A DNA stretch of 22,515 nucleotides from Actinomycetota bacterium (GTDB lineage Bacteria; Actinomycetota; Thermoleophilia; Gaiellales; Gaiellaceae), in NCBI GenBank assembly GCA_013698195.1, contig JACCVK010000298.1, positions 1 through 22,515 of the forward strand. Direction: 5' to 3'. Both the position numbers and the translations under genes were made by a program. The notes under the pieces are model-generated. The model did not search any database. It was not told the origin of the DNA and saw only the letters and a list, made by a program, of their open reading frames with translations. The number at the start of each line of letters is the position of its first letter. Position 1 is the stretch's first letter. Of this stretch, positions 1 through 7,171 are shown piece by piece.

Positions 1-1092
1 GCCGCGGGCGGCTCTCGAGCGCTCGACCTGCTCGAGCGCATGGACGGCAAATCGGCGGGCACGCTCGAGCCACTTCTCGTCACCCGTGCGCTCGAACGCC
101 TTGAGGAACGCGTAGCCGTTTCCAGCCGTTCCGTGACAGATGCAAGCGCCTTTCTCGAGCCCGTGTGGGCCGGCTTGCCAAGCGAGCTCGGCGCCGGCGA
201 GGAGGAGATCCTCGTCCAGGTACGAGCTGGCGGCTATCACCATGCCCGGCGCCCCCGCGCACCATTGCAGGCGGATCTCGCCGTCAGGCCCCGGTAGGTC
301 GGGTCGCGGTCGAGGCGGCCAGTTCGCGAGGCCGCTCTCCACGACCGCGGTCTCGCGCAGGATCGCGGACGTCTCGCGCCGCAGGCGCTCCGCACGCTTG
401 TCGTCCAGGAGCTGGAGCAGCGCACCGACATTCCCGACTGCGCCATGAGGCGGGTTGATGCTGCGGAACTCGTGACCATAGAGCCGGTGCGTCCAGAGCC
501 CGTCATCCCCGCGCCTCAACAGCAGCGCGTCGGCGCTCTCGTTCCACGCAGCGCGCCAGCGCTCGTCGCCCGTCCAGCCGAGCAGGGCCTTCGCGGCGAT
601 GAGCGTCCCAGGCGATCCCCACATGAGCTCCTCGGCCTCGTTTGCGACGTTGGCGCGCACGAGCTCGAGCAGGCGGTCGGCGAGCGAGTCGGACGGTGCC
701 AGCCGCCACGCGACGAGCGCGATTCCCGTCTCGCCCATGAGCAGCGACGACTCGCGCGGGTGCGGGAGCTTCATCCCCTTCAAGAAGTCCGGACGCTCGC
801 GGAAGAGCTCGAGGTTGCGGGCGGCGAGATCGGCGAGATCCAGCGTCGTCTCGGCGTAGCCTCGCCGTCTGAGCGCGTCGAGCGCCCAGATCACGCCCGC
901 CGATCCGACATAGAGGTTCTTCATCGGGCTCGTCCCGTGCCAGCAGTCCCATTCGTCCGCACGCCAGAAGAGGCGCGGGCCGCGAAAGGCGGCATCCGCG
1001 TCGGAGACGAGCGCGCCGATTGCGTCCCGCGCGCGATCCGCCGACCACGCGGTGTTCGTCAGGGGCTCGAATGCCTCCGGCCGGTAGAGCAC
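1..1092 (-). CDS. LanC-like (lanthionine synthetase C-like) protein, C-terminus cut by window edge
   Basis: Reading the minus strand from a GTG at 1092 gives 364 codons open to the window edge. The LanC fold signature is clear: GSAGVIW near residues 63-69, ETGIAL at 121-126, WGSPGT at 158-163, HGAVG at 216-220, WCAGAPG at 277-283 and CHGTAG at 319-324. Cys278, Cys319 and His320 match the three zinc ligands of the LanC family, and His216 matches the conserved HG catalytic-site motif. LanC enzymes add cysteine thiols to dehydrated residues; stand-alone LanC-like proteins often have unknown substrates. No precursor peptide or dehydratase gene is in view. The GTG start follows the upstream gene's TAG in the same frame by 9 nt, with a TAGACT box 6 nt before it. 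The last part of the barrel is missing only because the window ends. Family call is firm; substrate unknown. Confidence 0.87.
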   Translation of the reverse strand, partial: MLYRPEAFEPLTNTAWSADRARDAIGALVSDADAAFRGPRLFWRADEWDCWHGTSPMKNLYVGSAGVIWALDALRRRGYAETTLDLADLAARNLELFRERPDFLKGMKLPHPRESSLLMGETGIALVAWRLAPSDSLADRLLELVRANVANEAEELMWGSPGTLIAAKALLGWTGDERWRAAWNESADALLLRRGDDGLWTHRLYGHEFRSINPPHGAVGNVGALLQLLDDKRAERLRRETSAILRETAVVESGLANWPPRPRPDLPGPDGEIRLQWCAGAPGMVIAASSYLDEDLLLAGAELAWQAGPHGLEKGACICHGTAGNGYAFLKAFERTGDEKWLERARRFAVHALEQVERSRAARG

Positions 1093-1098
1093 GGCTCG

Positions 1099-1104
1099 AG
1101 TCTA
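1099..1104 (-). promoter_or_regulatory. candidate -10 box TAGACT for the LanC-like gene
   Basis: On the minus strand TAGACT is followed by six bases and then the GTG start at 1092, the spacing expected for a leaderless transcript. Its first three bases are the TAG stop of the upstream phosphoesterase gene. I see no convincing -35 box. Confidence 0.45.
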
Positions 1105-1884
1105 GGAACTGACGATACGCAGCGGCTCGATGGCGGTTGCGCGGCCTGTTTCCGGATCGCAGTCGATCACGACGCCTTCGATCCTGACGTCGCCCGACGC
1201 AGTCTCGAAGCGCACGGGCAGGCCGGTGCGCATTCGTCGGATCGCGAGCTCCGACTCCACGCCGATGACCGAGTCGTGCGGGCCGGTCATGCCCGCGTCG
1301 GTGATGAACGCCGTACCGCCGGGAAGAACACGGGCATCCGACGTCTGCACGTGGGTGTGGGTCCCGACGACGGCCGTGACCCTGCCGTCGAGCCAGCGAG
1401 CCAGCGCGATCTTCTCGCTCGTCGCTTCGGCGTGCACGTCGACGAGTACGAGCGCTGTCTGGCTGCGCGCCGAATCGACGAGCTCGTCCACCAGCTCGAA
1501 CATCGACGTTGCCGGTTGGAGGAACAGCGAGCCGAGCACGTTGATCACGGCGAGGGGCGTATCCGTTCCAGTCGGAACGACGGTCAGACCCCGGCCCGGA
1601 GCGTTCTGCGAGGCGTTCGCCGGTCGAATGACACGCTGTGTCTCCTCGAGGTACGGATTGATCTCCTTGCGTCGGAAAGCGTGGTTGCCGAGGGTGACTA
1701 CGTCCGCTCCGGCTTCGAGCAGGCGATCCGCGAGTCGCGGCGTGATGCCGACCCCATCGGCTACGTTCTCGCCGTTGACGACGCAGACGTCGATCGCGAA
1801 CTCTGCCCGCAGCGCCGGGAGCCTCGACTCGAGCGCGGTGCGCCCGGGCGTACCGACGACGTCGGCGACGAAAAGGATCCGCAC
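1102..1884 (-). CDS. YmdB-type metallophosphoesterase (TIGR00282 family)
   Basis: A 260-residue protein, the usual full length for this family, which includes Bacillus YmdB, a 2',3'-cyclic nucleotide phosphodiesterase. The di-metal centre is complete: Asp8 in FVADVVG, Glu39 and Asn40 in NGEN, Asn67 and His68 in GNH, His151 in DVHAEATSEK, and His176 and His178 in GTHTHVQTSD. The late ITDAGMTGP motif (194-202) is also typical. There is no signal peptide or membrane segment, so it should be cytosolic. The start is GTG at 1884, 20 bases after the stop of the upstream M23-like gene, with a GAGG about 11 nt before it; the LanC-like gene follows directly. Its role here is not shown by context; known members act in RNA turnover or signalling linked to sporulation and biofilm. 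Confidence 0.93.
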   Translation of the reverse strand: MRILFVADVVGTPGRTALESRLPALRAEFAIDVCVVNGENVADGVGITPRLADRLLEAGADVVTLGNHAFRRKEINPYLEETQRVIRPANASQNAPGRGLTVVPTGTDTPLAVINVLGSLFLQPATSMFELVDELVDSARSQTALVLVDVHAEATSEKIALARWLDGRVTAVVGTHTHVQTSDARVLPGGTAFITDAGMTGPHDSVIGVESELAIRRMRTGLPVRFETASGDVRIEGVVIDCDPETGRATAIEPLRIVSS

Positions 1885-1904
1885 TGGGCGGCGCGCCTCG
1901 ACGA

Positions 1905-2678
1905 TCAGGGAACGCCGAGGGTCGCCGAGGGGTACACGGCGATCGCCACGTTCGCGCCGTTGTCGCCCGAGTAGCGCGCGAGCGCCTGGCGCTCGACCTT
2001 CGTGATGTCCACGACGGTGCCGAGCTTCGACGAGCCGGCCGCGACGTTCTCGCCGACCGACAGCGCCGGATCCGGATCGACGTGCTGGAGCGCGACGACG
2101 AGGGAAGGAGCAGACGACGGGCGCAGCTCGATCTCGGCTCCGAACCTACGGCCGGAGACGATGTGGTCGCGGATCGCGACGACCGTCCCGTCGACAGGCG
2201 AGTACACGTCCGTTCCGGGAACGGCGCCGACGTCGAGCGTCGTCAGTGATCCGCTCTCGAGCTGGTACCAGGGAAGTCCGCGATGCTCCGAGCCGGTGAT
2301 CCGGTGCCAGAGACGGGCGAGCAGGCCCTCATTCGCCTGCGGCCCGACCGGCTGGAGAACGAGCGCGCCCTGGCCTGAGCCGTGGAAGCCCACCGTCGTG
2401 ACACCGTCCTGCGCAACCGGAGACTGGATGCGGAGGTTGCCGACGGTGGCAAGGACGAGGGGCTCCGGCCGTGTCGTCGTCACCGGTGCGCTCGACGGTC
2501 TCGACGTGAGCGGAGACACGATCGTCGAGTCGTCGCCGGAGAAGGCGGTGACCGCGAAGGTGGCCGCGAGCAACACTGAGATGGCGACGCCGAGGACGAG
2601 CCACCTCGCCCGCTGCTGCGACCGGCGCCGATGAGCGCGCAACCTGGCGGCGTGCCGCGAGCGTGGCGTCGTGCTCAT
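1905..2678 (-). CDS. membrane-anchored degenerate M23-like (LytM-fold) protein
   Basis: A 257-residue protein from the ATG at 2678. An Arg-rich N-terminus is followed by one membrane segment (about 26-46) and a Ser/Thr/Pro linker, giving an inside-N, outside-C topology. Residues about 143-250 resemble the M23 peptidase core: GTDVYSPVDGTVVAI matches the strand around the first metal site, and LQHVDPDPALSVGENVAAGSSKLGTV matches the region with the VGxxVxxGxxxG turn. The catalytic set looks lost: no HxxxD is seen at the front, the HxH pair is replaced by GANVAIAV, and only His199 remains. It is therefore more likely a binding or activator protein of cell-wall enzymes than an active peptidase. 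The ORF can extend upstream to 2837, but that runs through the divergent gene's start. First gene of a three-gene minus-strand run. Confidence 0.72.
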   Translation of the reverse strand: MSTTPRSRHAARLRAHRRRSQQRARWLVLGVAISVLLAATFAVTAFSGDDSTIVSPLTSRPSSAPVTTTRPEPLVLATVGNLRIQSPVAQDGVTTVGFHGSGQGALVLQPVGPQANEGLLARLWHRITGSEHRGLPWYQLESGSLTTLDVGAVPGTDVYSPVDGTVVAIRDHIVSGRRFGAEIELRPSSAPSLVVALQHVDPDPALSVGENVAAGSSKLGTVVDITKVERQALARYSGDNGANVAIAVYPSATLGVP

Positions 2679-2684
2679 ATGCGG

Positions 2685-2690
2685 ACCGTA
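2685..2690 (-). promoter_or_regulatory. candidate -10 box TACGGT for the M23-like gene
   Basis: On the minus strand TACGGT lies six bases before the ATG at 2678, the leaderless arrangement. It supports that ATG over longer alternatives. The -35 region has only a weak CTGTCG-like match. Confidence 0.45.
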
Positions 2691-2732
2691 GCAAGGTCGC
2701 CAGCGCGCGACAGGGTTCGCGTCCGCCCGCTG

Positions 2733-2738
2733 TACGAT
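2733..2738 (+). promoter_or_regulatory. candidate -10 box TACGAT for the AI-2E/PerM-family gene
   Basis: TACGAT is followed by seven bases and the ATG at 2746. With the box at 2685-2690 it makes 2679-2745 a compact divergent promoter region. No clear -35 box; GCGACA at 2707 is a weak candidate at long spacing. Confidence 0.45.
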
Positions 2739-2745
2739 CAGCCGC

Positions 2746-3931
2746 ATGGCCGGGTCCGGCCCGACGATCAAGATCCCGCGCTGGGGTTCAGCTCGTCGGG
2801 CTGCCGGTCGTCCTCGTCCTCGCGTTCCTCCTCGCATCGACGCTCGCGCACGTCCTCTTTCTCTTTCTGACGGCGGCCGTGATCGCGTTCATGCTGAACC
2901 CGCTTGTCCGCGATCTGACTGCGCTGAAGCTTCCTCGCGGGATCGCGGTCACGCTCGTTTTCCTGCTCTTCGCCGCCGTCGTGACCGCGGTGCTCGTCGC
3001 GATCGGCGTGGTCGCGTTCGACCAGGCCAGCAAGGCGGCAGACCGGGTCGACGAGTACGTGACCGTGGAGAGGGGCGAGACGGGTCAAACCGCGGCCGAG
3101 GAAGACATCGACGGCCTCCAGGCGTGGCTCGACGACCACGGGCTCGAGAGCGTCCAGATCCGCGAGCAGGTGAACGACTGGATCGACGACCTGGTAGCCG
3201 GCGAGATCTCAGGCTATGCCCAGGACGCGCTCGAGTTTCTTCAGGGGGCGGCGTTCTCGGTCGTCCTGTTGCTGTTCTCGCTGATCCTGATCGTCGTGAT
3301 CGCCGTCTACATGCTCCTCGACATGCCGAGGCTCGAGCACTCGATCGACGCGCGCTTTCCTCCGCATGGCGGGCCGCCGCTGACGCAGCAGATCGAAAGC
3401 GCGCTCTGGGGATATGTGAAAGGCCAGGCGATTCTCTCCACGGTCATCGGGACGAGCGCCGGAGTGGGGATGTACATCCTCGGCGTGACGGACTTGGTCG
3501 AAGGGGCGGAGGAGTACGCGCTCCTCTTCGGGCTCTGGACGGCGTTCATCGAGGTGATCCCGTACATCGGTCCCTGGCTCTCGGCCGTGCCGCCGGCAAT
3601 CTACGCCATCTTCGTGGATCCGATCAGCCTCATCTGGGTCGCGCTGCTCTTTCTCTTGATCTATCAAGTGGAGGGGCACGTCGTCGTGCCGAACGTCATG
3701 GCGAGCGCGCTCCGCCTGCATCCGTTGCTCGTGATCTTCGGGCTCCTTGCAGGCGGCGAGCTCTACGGGATCGCGGGCGTGCTGGTTGCGCTCCCGACGA
3801 TGGCGGGTCTGCGTGCGATCTGGGGCTTCTTCCGAGAGCGCGTCCGGTTCGAGGACTGGGGCGAGGACCTACCGGACGTGCCGGTCGAGGTGGAGCTCGA
3901 ACCGCCGCGGCCAGCCGTTCGCGCGGACTAG
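2746..3931 (+). CDS. AI-2E/PerM-family transporter, apparent 1-base frameshift at codon 13
   Basis: The downstream frame encodes an AI-2E/PerM-family protein: paired hydrophobic segments at the start, a charged extracytoplasmic domain rich in D and E, then a C-terminal membrane bundle with FIEVIPYIGPWLSAVPPA and QVEGHVVVPNVM, both family motifs. Members are polytopic carriers or exporters; substrates differ. That frame has no plausible local start. The ATG at 2746 reads MAGSGPTIKIPRW in the +1-offset frame and then becomes arginine-rich. Removing one G from GGGG at 2783-2786 joins them as IKIPRW-VQLVGLPVVLV, the normal family N-terminus, giving about 394 residues. The other ATG in the long frame (2663) would add an Arg/Ser-rich leader overlapping the divergent gene. 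I therefore read it as one gene with a frameshift, either real or a sequencing error. Confidence 0.83.
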
Positions 3932-3934
3932 TGT
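3929..3934 (+). promoter_or_regulatory. candidate -10 box TAGTGT for the helical protein gene
   Basis: TAGTGT lies seven bases before the ATG at 3942. Its TAG is the stop codon of the preceding transporter gene. No -35 box is recognisable. Confidence 0.35.
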
Positions 3935-3941
3935 CCGGCGG

Positions 3942-4457
3942 ATGTGGGATGCAATCGCGGAAGGAGCCGCCGCGGAGAACGAGCTTTGGCGGGAAGCTCT
4001 TCTGCCCGCTGACGAGCGACGACTCGAGGCCGTCTTCTCGCCGCTCGCGCCCGACGAGCTGCGGCTCGGTCTCGAGACGATCTACGAGGGATATCTCGTC
4101 CACTACGGTGAGCCCCGGCTCTTCGCGCCCGTCGACGCGGACACAGCCCTCCTGCTAGGCGACTACCTCTACGCGCACGGCCTCAGCAGGGTCGCGGAGA
4201 CCGGGAACGTCGCCGCGGTCGCCGATCTCGCCGAGCTGATCTCTCTGTGCGCGCAGGCGCGGGCGGAACAACGCGACGGCGATGGGGCTGCTTGGGCGGC
4301 GACTGCGTCGCAACTCGGCCGGAGCGATCTCGAGGCCTCGCGCGAGATGCTGCGTCTAGGACGTGACGGGGCACCGCTCGAGGCCGCTGCCCGCGCGGTG
4401 GCAGGCGATGAATGCGTAGACCGTGCGCTCGAGACGCACGCTCGCCTGGTGGGGTAA
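3942..4457 (+). CDS. helical protein of unknown function, weakly like polyprenyl synthases
   Basis: 171 residues, start ATG at 3942, 10 bases after the transporter's stop. I do not recognise a named family. The sequence is Ala/Leu/Glu-rich, with no signal peptide or membrane segment, and looks all-helical. The segment LLLGDYLYAHGLSRVAETGN (about 71-90) resembles the helix after the first Asp-rich motif of trans-polyprenyl synthases; the polyprenyl synthase at 12714 has GDYLFSRAFAELAEAGD at that place. Neither DDxxD motif is present and the protein is about half the enzyme's length, so it is not a working synthase. It could be a degenerate or regulatory relative, or the likeness may be chance. 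The 52-residue membrane protein follows closely. Confidence 0.75.
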   Translation: MWDAIAEGAAAENELWREALLPADERRLEAVFSPLAPDELRLGLETIYEGYLVHYGEPRLFAPVDADTALLLGDYLYAHGLSRVAETGNVAAVADLAELISLCAQARAEQRDGDGAAWAATASQLGRSDLEASREMLRLGRDGAPLEAAARAVAGDECVDRALETHARLVG

Positions 4458-4460
4458 AGT
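4455..4460 (+). promoter_or_regulatory. candidate -10 box TAAAGT for the small membrane protein gene
   Basis: TAAAGT lies nine bases before the ATG at 4470, and its TAA is the stop codon of the preceding gene. No -35 box is recognisable. Confidence 0.35.
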
Positions 4461-4469
4461 CGTCGCACG

Positions 4470-4628
4470 ATGAGCAGCCTGCTCGCACCGGTGCTCGCAA
4501 CTGCGGCGGAGGAAGGCAAGAACATCATCCTCTCGATGCTCGTCGTCGGACTCGTCTTCATCGCAGTGATCGGGCTCGGCGGGCTAAACGGCTGGTTCGC
4601 CCGCCGGCGTCACCGGCGCCACTCCTAG
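4470..4628 (+). CDS. 52-residue single-span membrane protein
   Basis: From ATG at 4470 to TAG at 4626-4628 the frame encodes 52 residues. The N-terminal part (MSSLLAPVLATAAEEGKN) is mildly hydrophobic then acidic, residues about 19-37 form one strongly hydrophobic span (IILSMLVVGLVFIAVIGLG), and the tail is ARRRHRRHS, which by the positive-inside rule should face the cytosol. It has no cysteine lipobox. The clean domain order and tight fit between neighbours (12 bases after one gene, 13 before the next candidate start) suggest a real gene. Function unknown; it could be a small partner of a membrane complex. Confidence 0.68.
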   Translation: MSSLLAPVLATAAEEGKNIILSMLVVGLVFIAVIGLGGLNGWFARRRHRRHS

Positions 4629-4641
4629 AGATCCGCCTCTA

Positions 4642-7164
4642 TTGCCGCCGGAGGCTTCGGCGACGGATGATTGTGGCGTGCGCTTCGACCTTCCCAGCGG
4701 CACCGTCACCTTCCTCTTCACGGACGTCGAGGGCTCGACCAAGCTGCTGCACGGGCTCGGCGCCGAGGGATACGCGGATGCGCTCGCCGAGCACCGACGT
4801 TTGATCCGAGAAGCGTGCGCCAGCCAGGGCGGCGTCGAGGTCGACACGCAGGGAGACGCGTTCTTCTTCGCGTTTCCGACGGCGCCGGGGGCGCTGGAGG
4901 CGGCTCAGACACTGACGGAGGCGCTCGACTCCGGGCCGATCCAGGTACGCGTCGGCCTGCACACGGGAACGCCGCTTCTGACCGACGAGGGCTACGTCGG
5001 CGACGACGTCCACTTCGGGGCGCGCGTCGCCGCCTCCGCCCACGGGGGCCAAGTCGTCTGCTCGGCGGCGACCGCCGCGCTCGTCGAGCCAACGGACACA
5101 GTGTCACAAGGCTTCTTTTTCCTCGATCTCGGCGAGCATCGCCTGAAGGACATTGCGGAGGCGGTCTCGATCTACCAGCTCGGGGATGGCCCCTTCCCGC
5201 CGCTCAAGACGATCTCGAACACGAACCTGCCGCGGCCGGCGAGCTCCTTCGTGGGGAGAGCGCGCGAACTCCAAGAAGTGCTCGCCCGCCTTGAGCGCGG
5301 CGCGCGCGTCGTTACCCTGAGCGGCCCCGGCGGCTCCGGCAAGACGAGGCTTGCGCTCGAGGCCGCTGCCACCCTCGTTCCCGAGTACAAGGCCGGAGTC
5401 TTCTGGGTCGGGCTCGCCGCACTCCGCGATCCCGCGCTCGTCATCGAGGCCATCTCTCAGACGCTCGGCGCCAAGGATGGGCTCGCCGAGCACATCGCAG
5501 AACGGGAGATGTTGCTCTTGCTGGACAACCTGGAGCAGGTGATCGAGGCCACTCCGGAACTCTCGCAGCTCCTCTCGGCCTGCCCCAACCTTAGGCTCCT
5601 CGTGACGAGCCGTGAGCTCCTGCGCGTGCAGGGTGAGGTCGAGTACTCGGTGCCCCCGCTCGCAGAGCCCGAGGCCGTCACCCTCTTCTGCGAACGGGCG
5701 CAGCTCGAGCCGTCGGAGGAGATCTCCGAGCTCTGCGTCCGCCTCGACTCCCTCCCGCTCGCCGTCGAGCTCGCCGCCGCCCGCGCGAAGGCGCTCTCCC
5801 CGGCGCAGATCCTCGAGCGCCTCTCGGGCCGCCTCGATCTCTTGAAAGGAGGCCGCGACGCCGATCCTCGCCAGCAAACGCTGAGAGCCACGATTGAGTG
5901 GAGCTACGACCTCCTCTCATCCGAGGAGCAACAGCTCTTCGCCCGCCTCTCCGTCTTCGCAGGAGGCTGCACCCTCGAAGCTGCCGAGGAAGTCGCAGAC
6001 GCCGACCTCGACCTCGTCCAGTCGCTCGTCGAGAAGAGCCTCCTCCGCTTCACGGTTTCCGAAGCTGGCTCGCGCTACTGGCTGCTCGAGATGATCCGGG
6101 AGTTCGCCTGGGAGCAGATGGAGGCTTCAGGCGAGGCGGATGAGCTGCGAGAGCGGCACGCGGAGCACTTCCTCGCGCTCGCAGAAGACGCCGATTCACG
6201 ACTCGCCGGGAGCGATCTTCTGGTCGGGCTGGACCGGCTCGAACTCGAGCACGACAACCTTCGTGCGGCACTCGATTCGCTCGAAGCGGCCCAGCGCGAC
6301 GAACTCTCGCAACGACTCGTGGCGGCCTTGTGCCGATTCTGGGCGATTCGCGGCCACGGCACCGAGGCGCGGCGGCGGATCGCGTACGCACTAGGCATCG
6401 ATGGCCCTGCCTCTCCGACACGGGCGAAGGTGCTCGACGCGGCGGCCTACCGCGCCCTGGACGATGCCGACCCGATCAAGGCACGCGAGTTTGCGACCGA
6501 GAGCATCTCCGTGAAACGTGAGCTCGGCGACAGTCGTGGCGCCGCTCGAACGCTGATCTTGTTGGCGGAGGCGGCTGCAGACGATGGGGACTTCGGCAGA
6601 GCGTGCTCGCTCGCTGCCGAGAGCGCCGAACGGCTCGGTCGAATCGGCGACGAAGAGGGCTTCCGCGCTGCGATGCACGAGCTCGGCTGGATGTCGCTCT
6701 TTGCCGGAGACACCACACGTTCGCGGGCCGTACATGAGGAGAACCTGGCGCGGTGCCGTGCGGCCGGCGACGACAGGATCGCGGCAGCCTCCCTCGAGTT
6801 GCTCGCTCTGATCGCAACCAAGGAAGGTCGCCTCGCGGCCGCCCGCGACTTGCTCGAGGAGAGCTACGCGATCAACCGACGACTCGGATACCGGTTCGGA
6901 ATGACATTCGATCTCGATTACCTCGCCGCCCTTGCGGCGGGACGCGGCGAGCCTCAGATCGCGGCACGCTTGCTGGCGCGAGCCGAGGCCCTGCGCTCGG
7001 AGATCGGCATGCGCGTACGGTCCGCCGACGTTTCCGTGAACCAATCGACGCTGCGCTCGATCCAAGGACAGCTCGACGACGACGAGATCGTCCGGGCCTC
7101 GGCCGAAGGGGCCGCGATGTCGTCAGAGACAGCGGTCGAGCAGGCGCTTGCGTCCATAGACTGA
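4642..7164 (+). CDS. class III nucleotide cyclase-NB-ARC-type ATPase-TPR signalling protein
   Basis: About 840 residues in three parts. Residues about 19-180 are a class III adenylate/guanylate cyclase domain: FTDVEGST carries the first metal Asp (28), QGDAFF the second (72), with GLHTG and GDDVHFGARVAASAHGGQVVCS following. Residues about 201-480 are an NB-ARC/AAA-like ATPase: SFVGRARE entry motif, Walker A GPGGSGKT (228-235), Walker B LLLLDN with Asp295, sensor-like VTSRE (321-325), then SLPLAVELAAARAK and TIEWSYDLL. The rest is helical TPR-like repeats. This layout is common in actinobacteria, usually paired with a regulator or with a LuxR tail; here no HTH is seen, so it likely signals through cyclic nucleotide or protein contacts. 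The start is uncertain: TTG at 4642 is the longest, GTG at 4678 is 8 residues before the conserved SGTVTFLFTD. Confidence 0.9.
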   Translation: MPPEASATDDCGVRFDLPSGTVTFLFTDVEGSTKLLHGLGAEGYADALAEHRRLIREACASQGGVEVDTQGDAFFFAFPTAPGALEAAQTLTEALDSGPIQVRVGLHTGTPLLTDEGYVGDDVHFGARVAASAHGGQVVCSAATAALVEPTDTVSQGFFFLDLGEHRLKDIAEAVSIYQLGDGPFPPLKTISNTNLPRPASSFVGRARELQEVLARLERGARVVTLSGPGGSGKTRLALEAAATLVPEYKAGVFWVGLAALRDPALVIEAISQTLGAKDGLAEHIAEREMLLLLDNLEQVIEATPELSQLLSACPNLRLLVTSRELLRVQGEVEYSVPPLAEPEAVTLFCERAQLEPSEEISELCVRLDSLPLAVELAAARAKALSPAQILERLSGRLDLLKGGRDADPRQQTLRATIEWSYDLLSSEEQQLFARLSVFAGGCTLEAAEEVADADLDLVQSLVEKSLLRFTVSEAGSRYWLLEMIREFAWEQMEASGEADELRERHAEHFLALAEDADSRLAGSDLLVGLDRLELEHDNLRAALDSLEAAQRDELSQRLVAALCRFWAIRGHGTEARRRIAYALGIDGPASPTRAKVLDAAAYRALDDADPIKAREFATESISVKRELGDSRGAARTLILLAEAAADDGDFGRACSLAAESAERLGRIGDEEGFRAAMHELGWMSLFAGDTTRSRAVHEENLARCRAAGDDRIAAASLELLALIATKEGRLAAARDLLEESYAINRRLGYRFGMTFDLDYLAALAAGRGEPQIAARLLARAEALRSEIGMRVRSADVSVNQSTLRSIQGQLDDDEIVRASAEGAAMSSETAVEQALASID
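7157..7162 (+). promoter_or_regulatory. candidate -10 box TAGACT for the ubiD-like gene
   Basis: TAGACT, the same hexamer as before the LanC-like and DedA genes, lies nine bases before the TTG at 7172 and shares its last T with the TGA stop of the cyclase gene. No -35 box is recognisable. Confidence 0.35.
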
Positions 7165-7171
7165 TCTCGCC

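Noticed and set aside
445..1974. 509-codon plus-strand open frame
   Set aside because: Low-complexity Arg/Glu/Asp-rich translation with no family motif; it lies antisense to the LanC-like and YmdB genes, which have clear motifs.
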